A stretch of 64,000 nt of DNA from Cryobacterium adonitolivorans (GTDB lineage Bacteria; Actinomycetota; Actinomycetes; Actinomycetales; Microbacteriaceae), in NCBI RefSeq assembly GCF_004402695.1, contig NZ_SOFL01000052.1:16513-80512 (forward strand), given 5' to 3'. The notes beneath the pieces are model-generated. The model was not told the origin of the DNA. It was given only the letters and a program-made list of their open reading frames with translations, and made no database searches. A program made the position numbers and the translations under genes. Shown here in pieces: positions 49,674 to 59,219 of the stretch; within the stretch, counting starts at the first letter, position 1, and every line of letters begins with the position of its first letter.

Positions 49674-50936
49674 ATGACAGGGATCGGTGCTCGAACTCAA
49701 TCCACGCATGGCCTGGCTTCTGCCGGGCTGGTGATTGCCGGCGGCGTCGTTGCGGTGAGCGCCGCCGCAGCGTTGGCGGTCGGTGTGCTGGCCGGCGTTA
49801 TGGCGCGCCGCATCGTGACCCCGCCCACGAAACGTGCCGACGACACCAGGGTGTTCGACGTCGACCTCGACGCCGGCACCATCACCCTCGAGGCGACGAA
49901 GGATGCGGTGCTTCCCGGTGACTACAGCTTCTGGTTCGCCGGCGACTCCGGTCACGCGCGGCTGGGCGTCATCGAAGGGCGCACGGTGACGACGGTGACC
50001 CGCCGCATCCTGACCGTGGACTTCGGGAACCTCGGCGCCGCGACCAGGGGCCGTCTGGGCGGCTACTCCTTCCTCGGCCCCTGGGACCTCGGGCTCGAGT
50101 TCTCCAACGTGACGGTGCCGACCGAGCTGGGAGACGCACCGGCCTGGCTGATCCCCGCGGCAGAACCCTCCGGGCGCTGGGTGATCCAGGTGCACGGCCG
50201 CGGGGTCCGTCGGCACGAGACGCTGCGGGCCGTTCCGGTTTTCAACGCCGCTGGCTACTCGTGCCTGCTGGTGTCTTACCGCAACGACGGTGAAGCGCCG
50301 CCGAGCGCCGACGGGCGGTTCGGGCTCGGCGACACCGAGTGGCGGGACGTTGAGGCCGCCATCGACTTCGCCGTGGGCCAGGGAGCCACCCAGATCGTGC
50401 TGATGGGTTGGTCGATGGGCGGGGCGATCGCCCTGCAGGCGGCGACCCGCGCCAGGCACGACGGTCGGGTCACCGGCATCGTGCTCGATTCACCCGTGAT
50501 CGACTGGGCGGATGTCGTGGCCTACCAGGCGCTCATGCTCCGGCTTCCGCGGGCGGTGGTGCGCGGCGCGCTGGTGGTGATGGGGCGCCGCTGGGGACGG
50601 ATGGTGACGGGGCTGCATCTGCCTATCGACTTCCCCCGACTGGACTTCGTGTCCCGGGCGAGCGACCTGAGCCTGCCGATTCTCATCCTGCACAGCGACG
50701 ACGACGGCTACGTGCCGTCGGCGCCGTCCAGGGCCCTCGCCGAGAAGCGCCCCGACATCGTCACCCTGGTGCCGTTCTCGGTGGCCAGGCACACCAAGCT
50801 GTGGAACTACGATCCGGCCGCCTGGAACGCGGCCATCCTCGGCTGGCTCGGCACGCTCGGGTCGTGCCACCCCGCGGTGACGGCGGCCCGTGACACGGGC
50901 GACAGGCAGGCTGCGCCCGGCAAGCCAGGAACCTAG
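49674..50936 (+). CDS. Alpha/beta hydrolase with N-terminal membrane anchor
   Basis: 420 residues. One membrane helix at about residues 15-42 (LVIAGGVVAVSAAAALAVGVLAGV) is followed by a variable region and an alpha/beta hydrolase domain. Nucleophile elbow GWSMGG, acid in LILHSDDDGYVP and His in VARHTKLWN make a plausible triad; VIQVHGRG is the oxyanion region. The substrate is unknown. ATG 49674 follows GGAGG. Its stop overlaps the sufE stop by 3 nt in a convergent arrangement with no space for a terminator. Confidence 0.85.
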   Translation: MTGIGARTQSTHGLASAGLVIAGGVVAVSAAAALAVGVLAGVMARRIVTPPTKRADDTRVFDVDLDAGTITLEATKDAVLPGDYSFWFAGDSGHARLGVIEGRTVTTVTRRILTVDFGNLGAATRGRLGGYSFLGPWDLGLEFSNVTVPTELGDAPAWLIPAAEPSGRWVIQVHGRGVRRHETLRAVPVFNAAGYSCLLVSYRNDGEAPPSADGRFGLGDTEWRDVEAAIDFAVGQGATQIVLMGWSMGGAIALQAATRARHDGRVTGIVLDSPVIDWADVVAYQALMLRLPRAVVRGALVVMGRRWGRMVTGLHLPIDFPRLDFVSRASDLSLPILILHSDDDGYVPSAPSRALAEKRPDIVTLVPFSVARHTKLWNYDPAAWNAAILGWLGTLGSCHPAVTAARDTGDRQAAPGKPGT

Positions 50937-51379
50937 CCCAGGGCGGCCTGCCGTTCGCGCAGCTGGCGCTTGGTGCGACCCAGCATGGCGGTCATGCCGC
51001 GCAGCCGCAGCGGCGAGACAGCCTGGGTGAGGCCGATCGACTGGGGGTAATCATCCGGAACGGCCAGGACGTCGTCGACGCTGAGGCCGTCCAGGCCCTG
51101 CGCGAGGATCGAGGCGAAGCCCCGGGTGGTGGGGGACTCCGCCGGCGCCGTGGCGTACAGGTGCACGGCGCGGTCGTCGTCCACTTCCACGAAGATGAAC
51201 ACCGGCGACTGGCATTCTACAACCCGTTCGAAGAGGTCGGGGTGATCGCGGTATTTCTCGGGAAGCTCGGGGAGTTCGTTGGAGAACTCCAACAGAAGCA
51301 TTAGGCGATCCGGCTGTTCGAGTGCCAGGAAGTCCTCGCGGATCTCGGCGAGCTGGCTGGGAAGGTCGATCGTGCTCAT
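50933..51379 (-). CDS. sufE: SufE family sulfur-acceptor protein
   Basis: 148 residues. SufE receives persulfide sulfur from a cysteine desulfurase for Fe-S assembly. The family core is present: [39 protein letters not shown], where the Cys of VVECQSPV is the acceptor, and [28 protein letters not shown] 51379 overlaps the stop of the sulfurtransferase gene (ATGA), so both sulfur-handling proteins are made together, although no suf cluster is in the window. Confidence 0.93.
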   Translation of the reverse strand: MSTIDLPSQLAEIREDFLALEQPDRLMLLLEFSNELPELPEKYRDHPDLFERVVECQSPVFIFVEVDDDRAVHLYATAPAESPTTRGFASILAQGLDGLSVDDVLAVPDDYPQSIGLTQAVSPLRLRGMTAMLGRTKRQLRERQAALG

Positions 51380-52278
51380 CGGTGCGCCGGTGCGGTTCCG
51401 GGGGCGGTGCCCTGCACGATCGGGACCCGCACAGCGCTGCCCCACTCGGTCCACGAGCCGTCGTAGTTGCGCACGTTCTCAAGTCCGAGCAGGTGGGTCA
51501 GCACGAACCAGGTGTGGCTGGATCGCTCGCCGATGCGGCAGTAGGCGATCACGGGCTCGTCGCCGGTGAGCCCGGCCTCGTCGCGGTAGATGGCGTCGAG
51601 CTCGGCACGGGGCCGGAAGGTGGCGTCCTCGGCTGCGGCGCGGGCCCACGGCACCGACACCGCCGACGGGATGTGGCCGGCCCGCAGGGATCCCTCCTCG
51701 GGATAGGCGGGAGCGGTGGTGCGTTCGCCGCTGTATTCCTCCGGCGAGCGCACGTCGATGAGCGGATGCCCGAGGTGGGCGAGAACGTCGTCCTTGAACG
51801 CGCGGATGGGGCCGTCTGCCCGCTCCACGACGGGGTACCGGGCCGGTTCGGCGGACTCGCGGTTGGTGGTCAGCTCGCGGCCCTCGGCAATCCACTTCTG
51901 GCGGCCGCCGTCGAGCAGTCGCACATCGTCGTGGCCGAACAGGGTGAACACCCAGAGGGCGTATGCCGCCCACCAGTTGCTTTTGTCGCCGTAGATCACC
52001 ACGGTGCTGTCACGGCTGATGCCCTTGCGGCCGAGCAAGGCGGCGAAGGCGGCCCCGTCGATGTAGTCGCGCTCGACGGGGTCGTTGAGGTCGGTGTGCC
52101 AGTCGATCTTGACGGCACCGGGGATGTGGCCGGTTTCATACAGGATCACGTCTTCGTCGGATTCGACGACGACCAGGCCGGGGTCGCCGAGGTGGGCCTG
52201 CAACCAGTCGGTGGACACCAGGCGTTCGGGATGCGCGTACGCCGCGAACGTGGCGGAGGGATCTGTTTCGATTGTCAT
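51376..52278 (-). CDS. sseA: Thiosulfate/3-mercaptopyruvate sulfurtransferase (double rhodanese)
   Basis: 300 residues, two rhodanese domains. The N-terminal inactive domain includes [26 protein letters not shown]; the C-terminal domain has [13 protein letters not shown] and the catalytic loop [13 protein letters not shown], with the persulfide-forming Cys. This loop is that of mycobacterial CysA-type thiosulfate sulfurtransferases rather than the mercaptopyruvate CG-loop, so thiosulfate is the likelier donor. ATG 52278 follows GGGAGGAAACC. It is first in a two-gene operon with sufE. Confidence 0.9.
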   Translation of the reverse strand: MTIETDPSATFAAYAHPERLVSTDWLQAHLGDPGLVVVESDEDVILYETGHIPGAVKIDWHTDLNDPVERDYIDGAAFAALLGRKGISRDSTVVIYGDKSNWWAAYALWVFTLFGHDDVRLLDGGRQKWIAEGRELTTNRESAEPARYPVVERADGPIRAFKDDVLAHLGHPLIDVRSPEEYSGERTTAPAYPEEGSLRAGHIPSAVSVPWARAAAEDATFRPRAELDAIYRDEAGLTGDEPVIAYCRIGERSSHTWFVLTHLLGLENVRNYDGSWTEWGSAVRVPIVQGTAPGTAPAHR

Positions 52279-52338
52279 GGTTTCCTCCCGGAGGGCTCGT
52301 GAACCTGGACGACGGCGCGGCCCTGGTGTGCGTGCATT

Positions 52339-52367
52339 TAGGCTGGTGGACAACCTGCGCGCAGGTT
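52339..52367 (+). promoter_or_regulatory. -10 TAGGCT and 16-bp palindrome at +1 before zapE
   Basis: TAGGCT (52339-52344) would start transcription around 52351, exactly where the perfect palindrome AACCTGCGCGCAGGTT (52352-52367) begins. It may be an operator or a 5' hairpin of the zapE leader, and also sits in the sseA upstream region. Confidence 0.5.
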
Positions 52368-52433
52368 TCCAAGGTACAAGGCAGAACCCCCCACCTAAAT
52401 TCCACCAGGATGTCGGGGACAGACAGGAACCGG

Positions 52434-53489
52434 ATGTCAATCATGGTCAGTGCGACCCGAAAGCTGCCCCTTCGACTCGTCGACAGGTCGCCATCCATTA
52501 CCGGTGCGGAGATAGTCTCTGAACTCGTCCCGCCGCCGCAATTCGAACACGCCTCGTTCGAGTCCTACCGGCCAGACCTCGCCTACCCGTCCCAGGTCGA
52601 GGCCGTGGAACGGCTCAACGCCTTCGCGGCCTGGCGGGCCCGGCCGGGCGGGTTCTTCTCCCGCACCCGCAAGGCCAAGGCCGAGTTCCCCGGCATCTAC
52701 CTCGACGGCGGATTCGGCGTGGGCAAGACCCACCTGCTGGCGGCGCTCTGGCACGGAGCACCCGGTCCCAAGTACTTCGGCACCTTCATCGAGTACACGG
52801 CGCTGGTCGGCGCTCTCGGGTATGCCGACACCGTGACCCAGCTCTCCGGCGCGAAGCTCATCTGCATCGACGAGTTCGAGCTCGACGATCCGGGGGACAC
52901 CATGCTGATGACCAGGCTGCTGGGCGAGCTGATCGCGTCGGGCACCCGGGTCGCAGCCACCTCCAACACCCCGCCGAACTCGCTCGGCGAGGGCCGGTTC
53001 GCGGCCGTGGACTTCCTGCGGGAGATCCAGGCCATGTCCGCGAACTTCGAAACCGTGCGCATCGACGGACTCGACTACCGCCGCCGGGATGCGTCCGGGC
53101 ATGCCGAGACCGTTGTGCCCGAGGAATTCGACCGTCTGAACGAGGCACTCATTGAGCGCGGCTCCCGGGTGAGCTGCGACGACTTCGGGGCGCTGATGAA
53201 GCATCTCAGCACTGTGCATCCGTCGAAGTACATCAAGATGATCGCCGAGCTCGACGTGATCGCTCTGCGCAACGTCTACCTGCTCACCGACCAGACGGAT
53301 GCGCTTCGCCTGGTGGCCTTCATCGACCGCGTCTACGACGCCGAGATCCCGATCATCGCCAGCGGTGTACCCCTGCACGACGTCTTCGACGCAGAGATGA
53401 TGGAGGGCGGCTATCGCAAGAAGTACCAGCGTTCCCAGTCCCGGATGGTGGCGTTGACCACCGGTGAGTTGCCGCCGCACGCCGAATGA
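52434..53489 (+). CDS. zapE: ZapE / AFG1-like cell-division ATPase
   Basis: 351 residues. AFG1-like AAA-type ATPase: Walker [19 protein letters not shown], Walker [41 protein letters not shown], and the conserved [26 protein letters not shown]. In E. coli ZapE binds FtsZ and is needed for division at stress; actinobacterial members are shorter versions. ATG 52434 is the best start (AGGA five bases upstream); 52443 is an alternative. The leader carries a palindrome at its 5' end. Confidence 0.92.
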   Translation: MSIMVSATRKLPLRLVDRSPSITGAEIVSELVPPPQFEHASFESYRPDLAYPSQVEAVERLNAFAAWRARPGGFFSRTRKAKAEFPGIYLDGGFGVGKTHLLAALWHGAPGPKYFGTFIEYTALVGALGYADTVTQLSGAKLICIDEFELDDPGDTMLMTRLLGELIASGTRVAATSNTPPNSLGEGRFAAVDFLREIQAMSANFETVRIDGLDYRRRDASGHAETVVPEEFDRLNEALIERGSRVSCDDFGALMKHLSTVHPSKYIKMIAELDVIALRNVYLLTDQTDALRLVAFIDRVYDAEIPIIASGVPLHDVFDAEMMEGGYRKKYQRSQSRMVALTTGELPPHAE

Positions 53490-53532
53490 GCGGCCTGAGA
53501 CGAAACACGCTGTTAACCTTCTCGCCGGTTGC

Positions 53533-53570
53533 GTAACCTACCCGAAACCCGACGGTGCGGCTGTTGAAAC
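53533..53570 (+). promoter_or_regulatory. GlnR-type box before amt
   Basis: GTAAC-N6-GAAAC-N6-GTGCG-N6-GAAAC, with all three gaps exactly six bases. This is the arrangement of actinobacterial GlnR sites (gTnAc and GaAAc alternating). Three of the four elements match fully. It ends 102 bases before the amt ATG. Confidence 0.75.
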
Positions 53571-53672
53571 GTCTGGGTCGGAGACTGAGTGGCGTACCGG
53601 GGACTGCCCCTGCACGCTCGACCTGCGGCGTCGCGGTACACCCAGCAAACTCGAGAGGTGTGAGGACAATCT

Positions 53673-54893
53673 ATGGACACGGGAAGCATTGCATGGGGGT
53701 TGACGGCAACCGCTCTGGTTCTGTTCATGACTCCGGGAGTCGCGTTCTTCTACGGCGGCCTGGTCAAGGCCAAGAGCGTCGTCAGCATGATGATGATGAG
53801 CTTCGGAGCCCTCGGACTGATCACTGTTCTCTGGATCCTGTACGGATTCAACATGAGCGTGGTCGATGGGGCCACCCAGTTCGCGGGCAACCCGTTCAGC
53901 GACTTCGCACTCGGCTCACTCGCCACGGGTGAAACCGGCAACCTCGATCTCCTCGGCGCCACCTACGGTGCGACCTTCGCGATCATCACCGTCGCCCTGA
54001 TCTCCGGCGCCGTCGCCGACCGGGCCAAGTTCGGTTCCTGGATGATCTTCGCCGGAATCTGGGCGACCCTGGTCTACTTCCCGGTCGCGGCCTGGGTCTG
54101 GGGCGGCGGCTGGATCATGAGCCTCGGCGAGAACCTCGGCCTTCCCGGCGTCATCGACTACGCCGGCGGTACCGCTGTGCACATCAACGCCGGAGCTGCG
54201 GCCCTCGCCCTCGCCCTAGTCCTCGGCAAGCGCATCGGCTTCCAGAAGGGCATCACCAAGCCGCACAACGTACCGCTGGTGCTTCTCGGTGCCTCGATTC
54301 TGTGGTTCGGCTGGTTCGGCTTCAACGCCGGAGCCGAGTGGCTGAACGGCCTTGCCAACGTCGGCCTGATCGTGGTCAACACCCTCGGTGCGACCGCCGC
54401 CGCCATCCTCGGCTGGCTGATCGTCGAGAAGATCAAGGACGGTAAGGCCACCTCGGTCGGCGCCGCATCCGGTGCCGTCGCCGGCCTCGTCGCCATCACC
54501 CCGGCCTGCGCCGAGCTCGAACCCGGCTGGGCCCTGCTCCTCGGCGTCGTCGCCGGTGCCGTCTGCGCCATGGCCATCGAAATGAAGTTCAAGTTCGGCT
54601 TCGACGACTCGCTCGACGTCGTGGGCATCCACCTGGTCGGAGGCCTCATCGGCACCCTGTACCTGGGCTTCTTCGCGATCGACACCGGCCTCTTCGTCGG
54701 TGGCGACCTCGGCCAGCTCGCAGTCCAGGCCATCGCCGCCTTCGCGGTCCTCATCTACTCGTTCGTCGTCGCCTCCCTGCTGGGACTCGCCATCGAGAGG
54801 ACGATCGGCTTCCGTATCAAGAACGAAGACGAAGTCGCCGGAATCGACACCTCGGTGCACGGCGAAGAGGGCTACGCCCTCGCCAATGTGTAG
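53673..54893 (+). CDS. amt: Ammonium transporter
   Basis: 406 residues, the usual Amt length with about 11 membrane helices. Signature features: WGLTATALVLFMTPGVAFFYGGLVKAKSV at the start, DYAGGTAVHINAGAAALALALVLGKR (pore His), and FDDSLDVVGIHLVGGLIGTLYLGFF (second pore His). It imports ammonium or ammonia. No glnK/PII gene follows, unlike many amt loci. A GlnR-type box lies upstream, implying nitrogen-limited expression. Confidence 0.97.
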   Translation: MDTGSIAWGLTATALVLFMTPGVAFFYGGLVKAKSVVSMMMMSFGALGLITVLWILYGFNMSVVDGATQFAGNPFSDFALGSLATGETGNLDLLGATYGATFAIITVALISGAVADRAKFGSWMIFAGIWATLVYFPVAAWVWGGGWIMSLGENLGLPGVIDYAGGTAVHINAGAAALALALVLGKRIGFQKGITKPHNVPLVLLGASILWFGWFGFNAGAEWLNGLANVGLIVVNTLGATAAAILGWLIVEKIKDGKATSVGAASGAVAGLVAITPACAELEPGWALLLGVVAGAVCAMAIEMKFKFGFDDSLDVVGIHLVGGLIGTLYLGFFAIDTGLFVGGDLGQLAVQAIAAFAVLIYSFVVASLLGLAIERTIGFRIKNEDEVAGIDTSVHGEEGYALANV

Positions 54894-54918
54894 TCGCCGC
54901 ACCGTGTCGAGATTCCCA

Positions 54919-54948
54919 ACAGCAGAGCGCTAGACAGCAGAGCGCTAG
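54919..54948 (+). repeat. Perfect 15-nt tandem duplication
   Basis: ACAGCAGAGCGCTAG twice with no mismatch, between amt and the MazF-like gene. Identity of the two copies suggests a recent event. Confidence 0.95.
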
Positions 54949-54966
54949 GGAAATGGGGCGGTGGGG

Positions 54967-54972
54967 TAGTGT
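54967..54972 (+). promoter_or_regulatory. -10 element TAGTGT, leaderless layout
   Basis: TAGTGT, six bases, then GTG 54979 of the MazF-like gene. Confidence 0.5.
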
Positions 54973-54978
54973 TCGGGT

Positions 54979-55485
54979 GTGTCACGCACCCGGGGCTTCC
55001 TCACCGCCCTTCGTTCTGCCCTTTTCACCACAAGGACCGCCGGAGCGCCGCGCACAGAATCCGTCCCCGTACAATCCGGACCCGACGCCACTGTCGAGCT
55101 CGATCCGTCGACGGTGCGGCGTGCGGGTTGGGGCTACGCGCCCAAAACCGACGGCGCTCTTGACCCCGGTGAAGTCGTCTGGACCTGGGTTCCCTTCGAG
55201 GAACGGGACGGCAGGGGCAAGGACCGGCCGGTGGTCATCGTGGCGACGCTACCCGGGGGAAACATGCTTGCCGTGCAGCTGACGAGCACGGACCACTCCG
55301 GGAACGACGACTACCTGCCGCTCGGCGTCGGTCCGTGGGATCCTGCCCGGCGGCCGAGCTGGGCCGGGCTCGCCCGGGTGTTCCAGGTGCGCCAGGGCGG
55401 GGTTCGCCGCGAAGGAACCGTCGTGGATGCCGCGCGGTACGGGCTGATCGAGAGGGCTTTGCGGGCTCGGTACGGGTGGCGCTGA
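54979..55485 (+). CDS. PemK/MazF-like protein without adjacent antitoxin
   Basis: 168 residues. The C-terminal 110 resemble the PemK/MazF fold: PGEVVWTWVPFEERDGRGKDRPVVIVATLPGGNMLAVQLTSTDH, then a DDYLPLGVGPWD stretch and a RVFQVRQGGVRREGTVVDAARY end. The N-terminal 55 residues are extra. No small antitoxin gene lies on either side, and the protein is longer than a typical MazF, so it may be a solitary or repurposed member rather than half of a toxin-antitoxin pair. GTG start with leaderless-type -10. Confidence 0.8.
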   Translation: MSRTRGFLTALRSALFTTRTAGAPRTESVPVQSGPDATVELDPSTVRRAGWGYAPKTDGALDPGEVVWTWVPFEERDGRGKDRPVVIVATLPGGNMLAVQLTSTDHSGNDDYLPLGVGPWDPARRPSWAGLARVFQVRQGGVRREGTVVDAARYGLIERALRARYGWR

Positions 55486-55588
55486 GCCCACCCCGTGTTT
55501 CATCCGCAACTGCCGGCCGCCCCTTGACCAGGCCCGGACACCGCGGCATTATCACCTCACTGGCGGTGACCCGAACGCCGCGAGAACT

Positions 55589-55622
55589 CCGTCAAGGTCC
55601 CGGTTAGCCGGGGCCTTGACGG
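55589..55622. terminator. 15-bp hairpin after the MazF-like gene
   Basis: CCGTCAAGGTCCCGG / CCGGGGCCTTGACGG with a TTAG loop and one G-U pair, about 100 bases after the stop. No T-run follows. It separates the MazF-like gene from the LAL regulator. Confidence 0.6.
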
Positions 55623-55712
55623 GGTCAATCAGTCACCCGACCGCCTCTTCGCCAGGGCCTCTGTCGTTGCGGCTCACGTTGCGCGATGGATGCAAATCGA
55701 GGATGTTTCCCG

Positions 55713-58610
55713 ATGGCCCCCCCACTCACTCCGGCCTCCCCACTCACTCCGGCCTCCCCACTCACTCCGGCCTCCCCACTCACCCAGGTAGCCCCGGTCA
55801 CCCCGCTAGCCCCGGTCACCCCGCTCACCCCGGCAGCCCCACTGGCGGCGGTGGCGTCCCCTCTGACACCGCCTCTGCTGCCCCCTCTGGATCTCGTGAC
55901 AGCACCGGCCTTCCTGCTTCCCGCGGGCCTCTCCGTCGAGCCGGCGTGGTACCTGCACCGTCCGCGGCTGGATGCCCTGCTTGAGCGGTTGACGGCACCC
56001 GATGCCCGAGTCCTCGTCCTCTGGGACTCCGCCGGGTCGGGCAAGACCACGCTAATGGCGGGGTGGGCTCGGCGGCTTGTGGCTGCGGACCAGATTGTGC
56101 AGTGGTTCAGCGGCACCGATCTGCGCGACGCCGGGGACGCCGACGAGATCAGGCGCAGGGTCGCTGCGGGCGCAAACCGTACTGACGCCGGCGAGCCGGA
56201 ACCGCGGTACGTTTTCATCGACGACCTGCACCTCGCCGAGAGGCCGTCGTCCGCCGACCGAACGAACCTCTTCGGCATCCTTGAGGCGCTAGTTGACATT
56301 CCGACGGGCGTCCGCATCGTGGTATCCGGCCGCCATCGGCCCGCAGCTGGGACGGCGCCCCTGGAAGCGGCCGGGATTCTCATCGATTGCGCCGGCGACA
56401 CGCTGGCATTCACCCTCGAGGAAACCTTCGAACTCGCCGCACGGCACCACATCGACCTGCCCGCCGACGACGGCGCCGTTCTCCGGAGCCATACCGGGGG
56501 CTGGGCGACGGCCCTGGCACTCGCTTTGACCTGGCGAGAATCCGAGGGCGCCGCGCTGGACCTGAAGCGCTTCGACGGCGACAACCCGGCGGTGGCGGAT
56601 TATCTGGCGGCAGAAGTGGTCATTGGCCTGGATTCCGGCGATCGGGAGGTCCTGTTGTGGTCGGCGCTGAGCGAGGTAGTGGCTCTCGATTTGGCGGTGG
56701 CGGTGTCAGAGCGCACCGACGCCGGCGACGTGCTCGAGCGACTGGCCCGCCAGAACACTCTCATCGCGCGCGAGCCGGCCGCCCCGGGCGGGGCGGGCTA
56801 CCGATATCACCCGATCCTGCTCGCATACCTGCTAGCTGAGGGACGCAGGCTGGACGCCAGCGCCGCGACGAAACGGCATCTCCTGGCCTGTCAGTGGTAC
56901 GCGGACCGGGCATACGGGCCGGCAGCGGTGGAGCAGTCGCTTCTGGCGGACGATCCTGAGCTCGTCGGCAGGTTACTCGAACGGTTCGGCCTCGGTCTCG
57001 TTCTTTCCGGCGCTACGGATCTGGTGGGACGCGCCCTGGATCAGATCGAGGGCCGATTGGTATCAACAGCGACCCTGTGCTTGCGACTTTTGCTCGAGTC
57101 TCCCTACGTCCCGGCCCGGCGCCGGGTGCAGCAACTCCTCGCGGCCGCCGATGCGGCCGCCGACGTCCGGCTCAAGCCTGCCCGCACCGAGCTTGCCCGC
57201 ACCGAGCTTGCCCACACCGAGCTTGCCCACACCGAGCTTGTCCACACCCAGCTTGCCCGCACCAACGCGGGCTCGACGCCGTGGACCTTCGTGGTCGACA
57301 TCCTGCACGCATTCCACGCCACCGAGCACTCCGAAATCGAGACCCGTCTGGCGGCCCTGCAGAGGGGTGCGACGACGGCGGCGGCGCAGGCCCTCGCCGT
57401 CGACCTGTTGGCGGCGACGGCTCAGGGCCGCTGCCACGACAAGCTCGGTCAGCCCGGTCCGGCGGAAGACATCCTCAGAGATGTTGCGGACTCGGCCAGG
57501 CACGCCGGCTTCGACTGGTTGTTCCTGCTAGCCAGCGACCTGGCGGCGACGGCGGCGGGGCACGCCGGCAACTGGTTGCACGTGGCGATGCTGGAAGACC
57601 AGATGGCAGCGACGGCGACGATCACGGCGACGGGGGCTGCGACTAGGGCTGTGTCGGGAGCCGTGGGACCGGTCGACCACGCCACGGGCAGGGCACTGCT
57701 CTACGCGATGATTCATCGGTACGAAGGCTGCCAACCGGTTGACCCGGTGATTCTCGAGACGTTGGCGGCCACTGAGGTCGGAGGCTCAGATGCCGGGGTC
57801 AGCGTACCCGCGGAGGTGCTGCTGCTCCTGAGCCAGCTGGATAACGCGGCACGCTCTCGCCAGGCCCTCGACAGGTTGATGCTCCTGATGCGTGAGGTCG
57901 GCTCGGAGCATCCACGGGCCCTGAGCCTGTGCTGCGTGCCCTTGATCGAGCTGAGCGGCGCACTGGACGGACGCGCCGAAACCCAGTTGGCCGTGCGCCT
58001 GATCGAACGGGCGCTCGGCGAGGACTCCCTCGAGTCGCTGTTGATCAGGTTCCTCCTCGTCTCACCCACTCGGGCCGGCCACCCTGCTGAGGAACGGCTC
58101 CGCGGAGCCGCTCTCGAAGAGCGCACGGCCTGGCGCGGCGCGACCATCGTCAGCGCCTGGATCGCGCTGGCCCACGTGGCGGATGTCTCAGGCCGACGCG
58201 TCGAGTCTGACGCCCGCCTGCTTCGAGCGCTGCGGCTCTCGAGCAGGATCGGCTGTGTACGCGCGTTCATGGCCGTGGGCGGGCAGGGCACTGCACTCAT
58301 TCGAGGCCGCCTCGGCCGACTCGGTGATCTCGACGATTACGCCCGGCATATTCTCCGCTGTGCTGACGAGCTGCGCCTGCACGAGCGTCCGCCCGCGCTC
58401 GACCACGCCCGAAACAGTCCGGCGCTCACCCAACGAGAGCGGGAGATCCTGCGGGAGCTACCGTTTCACCAGTCGGTGGCGGACATCGCGGGCAAGCGCA
58501 ACGTCAGTCCCAATACCGTGAAGACCCACCTGCGCAATATCTACCAGAAGCTCGAGGCCACGAACCGTGCCGACGCGGTGGCGATCGCCCAGGATCGTGG
58601 GCTGCTCTAA
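55713..58610 (+). CDS. Large LuxR family (LAL/MalT-like) transcriptional regulator
   Basis: 965 residues. After a 60-residue Pro/Leu/Thr repeat segment comes a STAND-type ATPase region with P-loop DSAGSGKTTLM and a Walker B-like YVFIDDLHLAE. A long helical, TPR-like middle follows and the C-terminal LuxR HTH LTQREREILRELPFHQSVADIAGKRNVSPNTVKTHLRNIYQKL. This is the MalT architecture: ligand- and ATP-dependent activation of target promoters. ATG 55713 follows GAGGA; an in-frame ATG at 55686 would add nine residues. The middle region holds a 15-nt repeat. Target genes and inducer are unknown. Confidence 0.9.
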   Translation: MAPPLTPASPLTPASPLTPASPLTQVAPVTPLAPVTPLTPAAPLAAVASPLTPPLLPPLDLVTAPAFLLPAGLSVEPAWYLHRPRLDALLERLTAPDARVLVLWDSAGSGKTTLMAGWARRLVAADQIVQWFSGTDLRDAGDADEIRRRVAAGANRTDAGEPEPRYVFIDDLHLAERPSSADRTNLFGILEALVDIPTGVRIVVSGRHRPAAGTAPLEAAGILIDCAGDTLAFTLEETFELAARHHIDLPADDGAVLRSHTGGWATALALALTWRESEGAALDLKRFDGDNPAVADYLAAEVVIGLDSGDREVLLWSALSEVVALDLAVAVSERTDAGDVLERLARQNTLIAREPAAPGGAGYRYHPILLAYLLAEGRRLDASAATKRHLLACQWYADRAYGPAAVEQSLLADDPELVGRLLERFGLGLVLSGATDLVGRALDQIEGRLVSTATLCLRLLLESPYVPARRRVQQLLAAADAAADVRLKPARTELARTELAHTELAHTELVHTQLARTNAGSTPWTFVVDILHAFHATEHSEIETRLAALQRGATTAAAQALAVDLLAATAQGRCHDKLGQPGPAEDILRDVADSARHAGFDWLFLLASDLAATAAGHAGNWLHVAMLEDQMAATATITATGAATRAVSGAVGPVDHATGRALLYAMIHRYEGCQPVDPVILETLAATEVGGSDAGVSVPAEVLLLLSQLDNAARSRQALDRLMLLMREVGSEHPRALSLCCVPLIELSGALDGRAETQLAVRLIERALGEDSLESLLIRFLLVSPTRAGHPAEERLRGAALEERTAWRGATIVSAWIALAHVADVSGRRVESDARLLRALRLSSRIGCVRAFMAVGGQGTALIRGRLGRLGDLDDYARHILRCADELRLHERPPALDHARNSPALTQREREILRELPFHQSVADIAGKRNVSPNTVKTHLRNIYQKLEATNRADAVAIAQDRGLL
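55723..55830 (+). repeat. 18-nt and related Pro-rich tandem repeat at the regulator N-terminus
   Basis: CACTCACTCCGGCCTCCC repeated three times exactly and once partly, coding PLTPAS, then a diverged ACCCCGGTCACCCCG-type array to about 55830. Confidence 0.9.
57181..57255 (+). repeat. 15-nt tandem repeat, 5 units (ARTEL) in the LAL regulator
   Basis: Units of CCCGCACCGAGCTTG (R/H variants) in frame within the helical middle; the pentapeptide ARTEL/AHTEL would extend one helix by five residues per unit. Confidence 0.92.
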
Positions 58611-58724
58611 CCCGGTTATTTCAAGATTCACCCTCTCCGGGTGACTCGACTCCGGGGGTGCGCGGCGACACTGAGCCCGAACCGGGTGGCGAGCCTGCCC
58701 ACGCGTCTGACGAAGGGACAACCG

Positions 58725-59147
58725 ATGGCGGATTTCACGTATGGACCTGTGGAGATACTCTTGATCTCCTTTGATGGCGACCGGCCCGGTGCCGCCCTGG
58801 GTGATGCGCTGCGCGACCTGATCGACGAGAAGACCATCACCCTGCTCGACCTGATCTTCGTCTCCCGCAGCATGGAGGGGGACCTGCGGATCGTCGAGGT
58901 GGAGGATCTGCCCGAGAAGGCACAACTGCCTCACCTGGAACTGGGGGAACTCGGTCTCGCCGGCCTGGACGACGTTGAAGAACTCGCGGTGGAGCTGCCG
59001 CCGGGCACCTCCGCGGCCGTCCTTGTCGTGGAACTGGCCTGGGCCCGGCACTTCGCTTCCGTGCTGGCGGCGTCAGGCGGTGCGGTGCTCCATCAGGAGC
59101 GGATTCCCGCCGCAGTCGTCAACGCGGTGCTCGACGCCGCAGGCTGA
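58725..59147 (+). CDS. DUF6325 family protein (DUF1269-like)
   Basis: 140 residues: MADFTYGPVEILLISFDGDRPGAALGDALRDLIDEKTITLLDLIFVSRSMEGDL, then VELPPGTSAAVLVVELAWARHFASVLAASGG. This matches a small, Gly/Leu-rich actinobacterial family that is frequently encoded next to a SHOCT protein, as here. It is thought to be membrane-associated or part of stress responses, with no proven role. The ATG follows GAAGGGA. Confidence 0.85.
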   Translation: MADFTYGPVEILLISFDGDRPGAALGDALRDLIDEKTITLLDLIFVSRSMEGDLRIVEVEDLPEKAQLPHLELGELGLAGLDDVEELAVELPPGTSAAVLVVELAWARHFASVLAASGGAVLHQERIPAAVVNAVLDAAG

Positions 59148-59219
59148 CCGCCGGGCCCCAATCCGCACGCTCCAACCAAAAATCGACCCAGTTCATCCAC
59201 GAACAGTAAGGACCAGATC

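Noticed and set aside
54979..55485. Complete toxin-antitoxin operon
   Set aside because: No small open frame with antitoxin character lies within 150 bases on either side.
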